From an uncultured Fretibacterium sp. (GTDB lineage Bacteria; Synergistota; Synergistia; Synergistales; Aminobacteriaceae), in contig NZ_CALIAA010000101.1 in NCBI RefSeq assembly GCF_938040765.1, positions 1 through 12,094 on the forward strand: 12,094 bases of DNA, read 5' to 3'. The position numbers and the translations under genes are program-made. Shown here piece by piece: positions 6,042-12,094 of this stretch (the first letter of the stretch is position 1; each line of letters starts with the position of its first letter). The notes below the pieces were generated by a model. It was not told where the DNA came from. It saw nothing but the letters and a program-made list of their open reading frames with translations, and ran no database searches.

Positions 6042-9000
6042 ATGACTAGAAAAAGATTTGGAGATATCTTGCTTGAGGCCCGCATGATCACACCCGAGGA
6101 TCTGGAGCGGGGGTTGGACGTCAAGGCTTCGGATCCGGACAGGCGTCTGGGCGCTATTCTGGTGGGCCTGGGGATCCTGACGGAGGAGCAGGTCACGGAG
6201 GCCTTGGGGCTCCAGTTCATGTTGCCCGTCGTCAACGTGGGGGATTACATAACCAATGTGGTGACCCACAACGTCCTGCCCGTGGACCTGATGCAGCGCT
6301 TGAACGCCTTTCCCCTGGAGCTGCAGGATCGCGGATCGGTCCTGCTCGTGGCGATCTCGGACCCTCTGGATGTGGCCACCCAGGAGGAGCTGCGCAAGGC
6401 GGCCCCGATGGAGCTTCGCTTTGCGCTGGCCCCGGCCGGGGCGATTCACAAGGCTCTTCTGATGGTGCAGAACCCTGCGCGGCCAAGGCTGAGCGATGTC
6501 TTGAGCCATGCCGAGGGGATCCGAGGAGCGCTTTCGACGGCGCCCTTCCCCTCGGGGGCGGACGCGGCGATGCCGGATGGGGGGGCGCCCCGACGGCGCG
6601 CGGAGGCGGAGCCCGGGCAGGGTGTCCCCGCATCCGGTCCCGTGCCGAGTGTTGCCCGTACGCGGTTGAGCGATATCCTGAGTCACGCCGAGGGGATCCG
6701 CGGAGCGCTTTCGATGGAGCAGGGCACGGCCGGAGAGGTCCTGCCCAAGGAGGGGCGGCGGCCGGAGCTGTCCTCCCGGGGCAACCTCGCCGAGGAATCC
6801 GACACGGTGTCCGAGGAACCCCGTGTCCGTCGTCGTCGTCCCGTCGTCTATGAGCCGGGAGACGAAGGGGCGTCTTATGCCGAGCCGAGTGCAGCCCCCG
6901 TCCGCCAGAGGCGTCGTCCCGTCGTCTATGAGGGGACCGATGGCGGCGGCGCGCCGTCTGCCGGTACGCCCGCATCGGCCCCTGTCCGTCATCGTCGTCG
7001 TCCCGTCGTATACGAGGATACCGATGACGGCGCGCCGCTTGCCGCCGCGCCCGCGTCGGCTCCCGTCCGTCAGAGGCGCCGCCCCGTCGTATACGAGACG
7101 GAGCCGGAAGACCTGTCTCATGCGGTACCCCCGGAGGACTTCGGCGGCCAGGAGCAGGGGGGCGTCGCCGAGCCGACGCCTCAGGACGCCGTGTCGGCCC
7201 CGGAGCCCTTGAATTCGGTCCCGGAGCCTCTGAATGAGAGCCCCGCCGTCGTCCCCGAGGTCGTTTCCGAGATGGAGGCGCCTCGTCCCGAGCCCGAGGC
7301 TGTCGGGCCGTCGGCGGCCGTCGTCACGGATTCTCAGGACGGTCGGCCTGTCGGGGGTGGGGACACGCGGGCCGCTTCCGCCGCGCCGGACGACCGCGCC
7401 CTGATACCCAGCTTCGCCGCGCTGCACTTCCACCAGCCCAAATTGGGCGATATCCTGGTCCAGGCGGGGGTCATCGATGAGTCTCAGCTGGTCCGGGCGC
7501 TGCAGATACAGCAGGGGGGCAGGGATGACAAGAGGAAGCTGGGGGAGGTGCTCGTCTCCGAGAAGTTCATCACGGAGACGCGCCTGGCCGAGGCGCTCTC
7601 CACCCAGCTGAAGCTGCCCCTGTTCACCCTGACGCGCTACCGCCCCATGCCCGAGGCCATCCGGCTGGTGCCCCGTGCGGTCGCGGAGCGCCTCAGCCTG
7701 ATACCGCTTTCGATCATGGAGGACGATCTCCTGCTCGTGGCGATGTCCAATCCCCTGGACCTTCTGGCCCAGGACGAGGTGCGGATGCTTACGGGCCGGA
7801 ACCTGAAGATCGGGATCGCAACCGCGTCCGACATCAATCAGAACCTGGACCGCCTCTACAACCTCCAGAACAACCTCGCGGAGGCCATCGAGGATGTGGA
7901 CACGGAGTCGGGGCAGAACCTCGAACTCGACTTCGACAACGCTGTGGACGAGGCTCCGGTCATCCAGCTGGTCAGCAACCTCCTGCAGCAGGCCGTGCGC
8001 GAGGGGGCTTCGGACATTCACGTCGAGGTCTACGAGAAGACGGCGCGCGTGCGCTTTCGCGTGGACGGTCAGCTCTACAACGCGTTCGACTACCCCGTGG
8101 CCCTGCATCCCTCCGTGTCCGCCCGCCTCAAGATCATGAGCGGCATGGACATCGCGGAGAAGCGCAAGCCCCAGGACGGCCGCATCCTGATCCGCGTGGA
8201 CGGCCGGCGCATCGACCTCCGCGTCAGCGTTCTGCCCACTATGAACGGGGAGAAGGTCGTCCTTCGTATCCTGGACCAGGAGAGCTCCGCCGTGGGGCTG
8301 GACCGCCTGGGCCTGGAGGCGGACGACATGGAGAAGATCGACATGTTCTGCGGCATGCCCTGGGGCATCATGCTGGTGACGGGCCCGACGGGCAGCGGCA
8401 AGTCGACGACGCTCTACTCGATGCTCCAGAAGATCAACCAGCCGGACGTCAACATCATCACGGTCGAGGACCCCGTGGAGTTCTCCGTCGCGGGGATCAA
8501 CCAGGTCCACGTCAACGAGAAGGCGGGCCTGACGTTCGAGTCCGCCCTGCGCTCCATTCTGCGCCAGGACCCGGACAAGGTCATGGTGGGAGAGATCCGC
8601 GACCAGAAGACGGCGCAGATCGCCATCCGCGCGGCCCTCACCGGGCACTTCGTGCTCTCGACCCTGCACACGAACGACGCGCCGAGCGCCGCCACCCGTA
8701 TGGTCGACATGGGGGTTCCCCCCTTCCTGGTCTCGGCGTCGTTGTCCGGGGTCATCGCCCAGCGCCTGGTGCGGCGCCTGTGTCCCATCTGCCGTGAGGA
8801 GTACGAGCTGAACGAGAACATGTGCGAGACGCTGAACGTCCCGGTGGGGACCCATGCGTTCCGGCCCCGCGGCTGCAACGAGTGCCGCAACGGCTACAAG
8901 GGGCGCCGCGGCATCTACGAGATCATGATGGTGGACGACGAGCTGCGGCGCATGATCCTGGAGGGGGTCAGCAACATCCAGCTTCGCGCCGAGGCCATCA

Positions 9001-9092
9001 AGCGGGGGATGAAGACCCTGCGCCAGTCCGGGATCAACAACGCCCTGGCGGGACATACCTCGCTCGAGGAGGTCTTTGCCACCACGCTTTAG
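6042..9092 (+). CDS. pilB: Type IV pilus extension ATPase PilB (GspE family), enlarged
   Basis: Hexameric cytoplasmic ATPase that drives pilus assembly at the inner membrane. At 1016 residues it is far longer than the usual 560 or so. Order: a first MshEN-like domain (about 5-143); a linker rich in Pro, Ala, Glu and Arg (about 144-466) with two kinds of repeat; a second MshEN-like domain (467-610); then the ATPase core. The core has the Walker A GPTGSGKST (781-789, K787), the Asp box ITVEDPVEF, the Walker B region DKVMVGEIRD (845-854), the His box TGHFVLSTLHTND, and four zinc-type cysteines C914, C917, C945 and C948. The core looks intact. I prefer the ATG at 6042, with GGAGG 11 bases upstream; an in-frame GTG at 6003 is the alternative. 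pilT, pilC and pilA follow on the same strand. Confidence 0.95.
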   Translation: MTRKRFGDILLEARMITPEDLERGLDVKASDPDRRLGAILVGLGILTEEQVTEALGLQFMLPVVNVGDYITNVVTHNVLPVDLMQRLNAFPLELQDRGSVLLVAISDPLDVATQEELRKAAPMELRFALAPAGAIHKALLMVQNPARPRLSDVLSHAEGIRGALSTAPFPSGADAAMPDGGAPRRRAEAEPGQGVPASGPVPSVARTRLSDILSHAEGIRGALSMEQGTAGEVLPKEGRRPELSSRGNLAEESDTVSEEPRVRRRRPVVYEPGDEGASYAEPSAAPVRQRRRPVVYEGTDGGGAPSAGTPASAPVRHRRRPVVYEDTDDGAPLAAAPASAPVRQRRRPVVYETEPEDLSHAVPPEDFGGQEQGGVAEPTPQDAVSAPEPLNSVPEPLNESPAVVPEVVSEMEAPRPEPEAVGPSAAVVTDSQDGRPVGGGDTRAASAAPDDRALIPSFAALHFHQPKLGDILVQAGVIDESQLVRALQIQQGGRDDKRKLGEVLVSEKFITETRLAEALSTQLKLPLFTLTRYRPMPEAIRLVPRAVAERLSLIPLSIMEDDLLLVAMSNPLDLLAQDEVRMLTGRNLKIGIATASDINQNLDRLYNLQNNLAEAIEDVDTESGQNLELDFDNAVDEAPVIQLVSNLLQQAVREGASDIHVEVYEKTARVRFRVDGQLYNAFDYPVALHPSVSARLKIMSGMDIAEKRKPQDGRILIRVDGRRIDLRVSVLPTMNGEKVVLRILDQESSAVGLDRLGLEADDMEKIDMFCGMPWGIMLVTGPTGSGKSTTLYSMLQKINQPDVNIITVEDPVEFSVAGINQVHVNEKAGLTFESALRSILRQDPDKVMVGEIRDQKTAQIAIRAALTGHFVLSTLHTNDAPSAATRMVDMGVPPFLVSASLSGVIAQRLVRRLCPICREEYELNENMCETLNVPVGTHAFRPRGCNECRNGYKGRRGIYEIMMVDDELRRMILEGVSNIQLRAEAIKRGMKTLRQSGINNALAGHTSLEEVFATTL
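6486..6713 (+). repeat. Two copies of a 17-residue motif in the PilB linker
   Basis: RLSDVLSHAEGIRGALS (6486-6536, residues 149-165) recurs as RLSDILSHAEGIRGALS (6663-6713, residues 208-224). Sixteen of 17 residues are identical, although several codons differ between the copies, which argues for protein-level selection. The spacing between copies is 59 residues. The pattern [RK]L.D[IV]L..A resembles the opening of MshEN half-motifs such as KLGDILVQA at residue 467. Confidence 0.85.
6822..7097 (+). repeat. Four Arg-rich RRRPVVYE repeats in the PilB linker
   Basis: Four units share the core RRRPVVYE. They end at 6854, 6932, 7016 and 7097, so the period is 26, 28 and 27 residues. Units 2-4 begin with VR(Q/H)RRRPVVYE; the first reads RVRRRRPVVYE. 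Between the cores are acidic and Ala/Pro-rich spacers (GTDGGG, DTDDG, SAPV). The Arg and Tyr codons vary between units (CGT/CGC/AGG; TAT/TAC), so the copies are not very recent. Confidence 0.9.
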
Positions 9093-9171
9093 CCGTCGTG
9101 ACCGTTTTGTCGTCGGGAACCGGGGCCATGGGCGGTCCGGGGTTTCCCGGGTACGGATTTCTGCGGATGCG

Positions 9172-9216
9172 GTTTGGGCGGGCCTTCGAAGGGCTGCCGC
9201 CCGCTTCGAGCCAAAC
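9172..9216 (+). promoter_or_regulatory. Hairpin in the pilB-pilT gap, before the pilT ribosome-binding site
   Basis: GTTTGG (9172-9177) pairs with CCAAAC (9211-9216), and GCGGGC (9178-9183) with GCCCGC (9199-9204), leaving a six-base bulge (TTCGAG) on the 3' side. The structure ends ten bases before the AGGAGG of pilT. Only a loose U-rich stretch (TGTTTCATT) follows, so it may be a weak attenuator, an RNA-processing site or a translation control element. Confidence 0.45.
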
Positions 9217-9226
9217 TGTTTCATTG

Positions 9227-9232
9227 AGGAGG
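9227..9232 (+). promoter_or_regulatory. Ribosome-binding site that sets the TTG start of pilT
   Basis: AGGAGG lies eight bases before the TTG at 9241. No ATG in frame lies between the pilB stop and the conserved PilT N terminus, so this strong site decides the start. Confidence 0.8.
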
Positions 9233-9240
9233 CCTTTACC

Positions 9241-10323
9241 TTGCCTATCAGTCTGAAAGCCTTGCTGAACGACGTCGTCTTGAAGAACGCCAGCGACCTG
9301 CACATCAGCGTGGGGGTCCCTCCCGTGATCCGAATCGACGGAAGCCTGAGATATGTCGAGGGGGGCGGGATCCCGACGGGCCTGGACATCGAACGTGCCC
9401 TGCTGGAGGTGCTGAACCCGGGGCGGCTGGAGGTCTTCAAGGAGGAGAATGAGCTGGACTTCAGCTTTACCCATACGGGGCCGGATGGGATCGAGGCACG
9501 GTTCCGCGGAAACTGCTTTTTCGAGGCCCACGGCATGGCGGCGGCCTTCCGCCTGATCCCCACCTATATCCGCTCGGTGGATGAGCTCAACCTCCCCCTG
9601 GTGCTGAAGGAGATCGTCCGCAAGCGGCGGGGGCTCTTCCTGGTGACGGGGCCCACGGGGCACGGCAAGAGCACCACCCTGGCCGCGCTTATCAAGGAGA
9701 TCAACATGACCCGTTTCGAGCACGTCATCACGATCGAGGACCCGATCGAGTACGTGCACCATTCGGAGCGGTGCCTGATCCATCAGAGGGAGGTCGGGAC
9801 GGATACCGCCAGCTTCGCCGAGGGGCTGCGCCGTGCCCTGCGCCAGGACCCGGACGTGATCCTGATCGGAGAGCTCCGGGATCTGGAGACCATTGCGGCG
9901 GCGATCACAGCGGCGGAGACGGGACACCTGGTCCTGGGGACGCTGCACACCCAGGACGCGGCGCAGTCCGTCGACCGGCTTATCGACGTCTTCCCGTCCC
10001 ATCAGCAGACGCAGATTCGGGTGCAGCTGGGGTCGGTCCTGCTGGGCATCTGTTCGCAGCAGCTCATCCCCAAGGGGGAGACCGGCGGACGGCTCTGCGC
10101 GACCGAGCTGCTGATCGCCAACCCCGCGGTGCGCAACTGCATCCGGGAGGGAAAGGGCAGCCAGATCCGGACCCTGATCCAGACGGCGGCCAACATCGGG
10201 ATGCACACGATGGAGCAGAGGCTCTCCGAGTTCGTCAGGAACGGGTCCCTGTCCCTGGATGCCGCGATGACCTATGCCTACGACCCTCAGGATCTGCAGC
10301 GGATCCTGTCGAAAGGTGTCTGA
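9241..10323 (+). CDS. pilT: Type IV pilus retraction ATPase PilT
   Basis: Hexameric ATPase that disassembles pili and powers twitching motility, on the cytoplasmic side of the inner membrane. 360 residues, as usual for PilT. Motifs in order: ASDLHISVG (17-25), Walker A GPTGHGKST (137-145), Asp box ITIEDPIEY, Walker B DPDVILIGELRD (203-214), His box TGHLVLGTLHT (227-237), and the PilT-type C terminus AVRNCIREGKGSQI (296-309), equivalent to the AIRNLIRE motif needed for retraction in studied PilTs. No zinc cysteine motif is present, which separates it from PilB. The Walker A has His141 where Ser is usual. Translation most likely starts at TTG 9241, which places PISLKALL at the N terminus. The 148-base gap after pilB holds a hairpin. 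pilC follows after 27 bases. Confidence 0.95.
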   Translation: MPISLKALLNDVVLKNASDLHISVGVPPVIRIDGSLRYVEGGGIPTGLDIERALLEVLNPGRLEVFKEENELDFSFTHTGPDGIEARFRGNCFFEAHGMAAAFRLIPTYIRSVDELNLPLVLKEIVRKRRGLFLVTGPTGHGKSTTLAALIKEINMTRFEHVITIEDPIEYVHHSERCLIHQREVGTDTASFAEGLRRALRQDPDVILIGELRDLETIAAAITAAETGHLVLGTLHTQDAAQSVDRLIDVFPSHQQTQIRVQLGSVLLGICSQQLIPKGETGGRLCATELLIANPAVRNCIREGKGSQIRTLIQTAANIGMHTMEQRLSEFVRNGSLSLDAAMTYAYDPQDLQRILSKGV

Positions 10324-10350
10324 CACGACTGATTTGGGGGTGAGGTTGCC

Positions 10351-11583
10351 ATGAACTTCAGATACAGAGGCCGCGATGCGGGCGGCAGCGTCGTCGAGGG
10401 GCAGGTGGAGGCGGAGAACCAGGGAATGGCCCTGGAGACCCTGAGGCAGAGGGGCGTCGTGGTGCTCTCGATGAACTCGGGCGGAGGGGCGGCGGTCAGG
10501 ACCGCTTCCGGGGAGTCGATGTCCCTGCTCGACAAGCTCCGGCGCATCGGCACGGTGTCGGGCAAGACCAAGATGGTCTTCTTCCGGCAGCTCGCAACGA
10601 TGATCAAAGCAGGCCTGAGCCTGACGGCGGCGCTCGACATCATAGCGGAGCAGGAGAGGAACCTGGTCTTCAAGGATGTGCTGCTGGACGTGAAGGCCAA
10701 CATCGACCGCGGCGTCCCCCTCAGCCAGGCCATGAAGCAGCACAAGGTCTTCAACGTCATGATGACCTCGCTGGTCCAGGCGGGCGAGGAGGGCGGTCTG
10801 CTGGACGAATCGCTGGAGCGCGTGGCGACCCTGCTCGAGAAGCAGGCGGCCCTGATCGGCAAGATCAAGTCCGCCATGTTCTACCCGTCCTTCGTCATTC
10901 TCTTCGCGATCTCTGTGGTGGTGCTCTTTATCGCGTTCATCCTGCCGAAGTTCAAGCAGGTTTTCGAGGGGATGAAGATCGAGCTGCCGGCCCTGACGCA
11001 GATGATGTTCCAGTTTGGGGAGTATTGCCAGCATAACTGGAAATTGATCGTGGGCGTGGCGTTCGCCGTCATAGCGGTCCTCGTGTGGCTCTTGAGGAGC
11101 CCCACGACGAAGCCCTTCATGGACAGGTTGAAGCTGAGGACTCCGGTGATCAAGAGCCTGGTCTTCAAGTCCTGTATGGCCCGTTCCACCCAGACCCTGG
11201 CCTCGCTGGTCTCGGCGGGGGTGCCCATCCTGAGGAGCCTCGAGATGGCGGAGGAGGTTTCGGGCAACGACGTGATCCGCGTTGGGTTCGCCGACCTCCA
11301 GGCCTCGGCCAAGTCCGGCCTGCCGCTGGGCGATGCGGCCCGGCACGCCAAGGTGTTCCCCCCTCTGGTCTGCCAGATGATGCGAATCGGCGAGGAGACG
11401 GGCCATCTGGACGATATGCTGGAGCGCGTGGCCGCCTGGTACGACCAGGAGCTAGACGAGCAGATCAAGGCCATGACCTCCCTGATGGAGCCGGTGATGA
11501 TCGTCTTCGTGGGCGGCATCGTGGCGCTGATCGCTATGGCCATCTTCGGCCCCATCACGTCGATAATGTCCAGTTTGGACTAG
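10351..11583 (+). CDS. pilC: Type IV pilus inner-membrane platform protein PilC
   Basis: Inner-membrane platform that couples the PilB/PilT motors to the pilin at the base of the fibre (T2SS-F family). It has 410 residues, normal for the family. Order: an N-terminal FRYRGRDAGGSVVEG segment as in other PilC/GspF proteins; a first T2SSF domain (about 75-200, with FRQLATMIKAGLSL); TM1 at 180-198 followed by the conserved LPKF; TM2 at 231-248; a second T2SSF domain (about 277-400, with TLASLVSAGVPIL and IGEETGHLDDML); and TM3 at 382-400. GTGAGG five bases before the ATG supports the start. It sits 27 bases after pilT and is probably co-transcribed with it. No sign of damage. Confidence 0.95.
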   Translation: MNFRYRGRDAGGSVVEGQVEAENQGMALETLRQRGVVVLSMNSGGGAAVRTASGESMSLLDKLRRIGTVSGKTKMVFFRQLATMIKAGLSLTAALDIIAEQERNLVFKDVLLDVKANIDRGVPLSQAMKQHKVFNVMMTSLVQAGEEGGLLDESLERVATLLEKQAALIGKIKSAMFYPSFVILFAISVVVLFIAFILPKFKQVFEGMKIELPALTQMMFQFGEYCQHNWKLIVGVAFAVIAVLVWLLRSPTTKPFMDRLKLRTPVIKSLVFKSCMARSTQTLASLVSAGVPILRSLEMAEEVSGNDVIRVGFADLQASAKSGLPLGDAARHAKVFPPLVCQMMRIGEETGHLDDMLERVAAWYDQELDEQIKAMTSLMEPVMIVFVGGIVALIAMAIFGPITSIMSSLD

Positions 11584-11600
11584 GGAGAATGAAAATTATA

Positions 11601-11620
11601 AATAGGTCTTGAGACCTATT
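11601..11620. repeat. Perfect 9-base inverted repeat overlapping the pilA -35 box
   Basis: AATAGGTCT and AGACCTATT flank a two-base centre. The last two bases (TT) are the first two of the TTGTCA box. No T-run follows in the pilA direction, so it does not look like the terminator of pilC. It has the size and placement of a dimeric regulator site, though it could also form an RNA hairpin at the end of the pilC message. Confidence 0.6.
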
Positions 11621-11646
11621 GTCAATGAGCTAAAAATCTCTATAAT
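11619..11646 (+). promoter_or_regulatory. Strong sigma-70-type promoter of the pilin gene
   Basis: TTGTCA (11619-11624, five of six) and a perfect TATAAT (11641-11646) are spaced by 16 bases. Transcription would start near 11653, giving a leader of about 48 bases. The leader contains a small hairpin (TTCCAC / GTGGGA) and ends with AGGAGG at 11687-11692, eight bases before the ATG. This is the strongest promoter in the window and would let pilin be made in excess of the machinery encoded upstream. Confidence 0.8.
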
Positions 11647-11700
11647 GATCACCACAAAGTTCCACAAAACGTGGGACAAAAATCAGAGGAGGAATTCATT

Positions 11701-12094
11701 ATGAAAATGCGCAAAGGTTTCACCCTCGTTGAGCTGTTGATCGTCATCATCATCATCGGTATCCTGGCGGCGGCCATGCTGATGTCCAGCGGCAGCGCAA
11801 CGGATGCGGCGACGGCCTCCACGGCTATTTCCGAGATGCGCGCTCTGAAGGCGGCAGTTATTATGTCGATTGCAGAAGTGGGTGGAGTTGAGGGTAAGAC
11901 TGATGCTGAGATCCTTCAGGTGGTCTCGATTGATGGAATGGCTAGGTATATGGAGAGGCCGGATGAGATCAAAACGAAGTATGAAATTAAGGTAACGGGG
12001 GGCGTCGTTTCGATTGAGCCTAAGACCCTGACCGCTTCCGTGCTTGATAAGGTTAAGAAGAACAAGGCTACGGGACCGAACGGAGACATGGGCT
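11701..12094 (+). CDS. pilA: Type IV prepilin (PilA-like), 3' end beyond window
   Basis: Pilus fibre subunit. The 131 codons present have no stop, so the gene is cut by the window edge. The short basic leader MKMRKG is followed by FTLVELLIVIIIIGILAAAM, the class III signal. The prepilin peptidase should cut after Gly6, giving N-terminal Phe1 with the conserved Glu5. The hydrophobic helix spans about residues 7-28 and leads into a soluble domain with no Cys so far. AGGAGG eight bases before the ATG and a strong promoter predict high expression. From about codon 50 the codon use turns more AT-rich than in pilB-pilC: 57 of 120 bases (11881-12000) are G or C. Whether it is the major pilin or a minor one cannot be proven; the own strong promoter favours the major one. 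Confidence 0.9.
   Translation, partial: MKMRKGFTLVELLIVIIIIGILAAAMLMSSGSATDAATASTAISEMRALKAAVIMSIAEVGGVEGKTDAEILQVVSIDGMARYMERPDEIKTKYEIKVTGGVVSIEPKTLTASVLDKVKKNKATGPNGDMG

Noticed and set aside
6822..7097. CRISPR array or DNA satellite in the repeated stretch
   Set aside because: The repeats are in-frame protein repeats with codon variation and unequal periods, inside pilB. There are no conserved DNA repeats with unique spacers.
5853..9563. Very long open frame (1236 codons) on the minus strand opposite pilB
   Set aside because: It is the shadow of GC-rich codon bias in pilB. The translation is rich in Arg, His, Leu and Asp with no recognisable domain, while pilB on the other strand has every family motif.
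9034..11406. Long minus-strand open frame opposite pilT and pilC
   Set aside because: Same cause: no domain, and it lies antisense to two well-supported genes.
11601..11620. Intrinsic terminator of pilC
   Set aside because: The stem is followed by GTCAATGAG, with no T-run, and it overlaps the pilA -35 box. A role as an operator seems at least as likely.

Overview
The window is a GC-rich stretch (mostly around 65-75% GC in the coding parts I counted by eye) from a diderm bacterium. It carries an OmpH/Skp-type periplasmic chaperone, a secreted substrate-binding protein and a type IV pilus locus. The gene style (GC-rich coding, extended -10 promoters, a PilB-T-C-A cluster with an Skp-like neighbour) would fit the Synergistota, but this is an inference from protein style and no search was done.

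Left part, minus strand (286-4631). A tRNA-Leu(UAG) lies at 286-370 with its own extended -10 promoter. Reading from right to left, the protein genes are: a ManC/AlgA-type mannose-1-phosphate guanylyltransferase with a C-terminal cupin; an OmpH/Skp family chaperone with its own promoter and a hairpin terminator; a Cof-type HAD hydrolase; and a secreted type 1 periplasmic-binding-fold protein. Together they suggest envelope functions: GDP-mannose supply for surface glycans, outer-membrane protein chaperoning and solute binding.

Divergent region (4632-4957). 326 bases with no gene separate manC (minus) from a carbamate kinase gene, arcC (plus). It holds face-to-face promoter elements arranged as an inverted repeat, and a roughly 180-base structured leader before arcC.

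Right part, plus strand (4958-12094). arcC is followed by a hairpin and then by pilB, pilT, pilC and the start of a type IV pilin gene (pilA), which runs off the window. PilB is the extension ATPase, PilT the retraction ATPase, PilC the inner-membrane platform and PilA the fibre subunit. pilA has a strong promoter of its own, with an inverted repeat on its -35 box.

The most unusual item is the PilB homologue. At 1016 residues it is nearly twice the normal length. It carries two MshEN-like (possible cyclic-di-GMP-binding) N-terminal modules, separated by a disordered linker of about 320 residues with two kinds of internal repeat: a 17-residue RLSD..LSHAEGIRGALS motif twice, and an Arg-rich RRRPVVYE motif four times. 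Other points are a ManC cupin that has lost three of four expected metal ligands, a His-containing Walker A in PilT, a TTG start plus a hairpin before pilT, and a drop in GC inside pilA.
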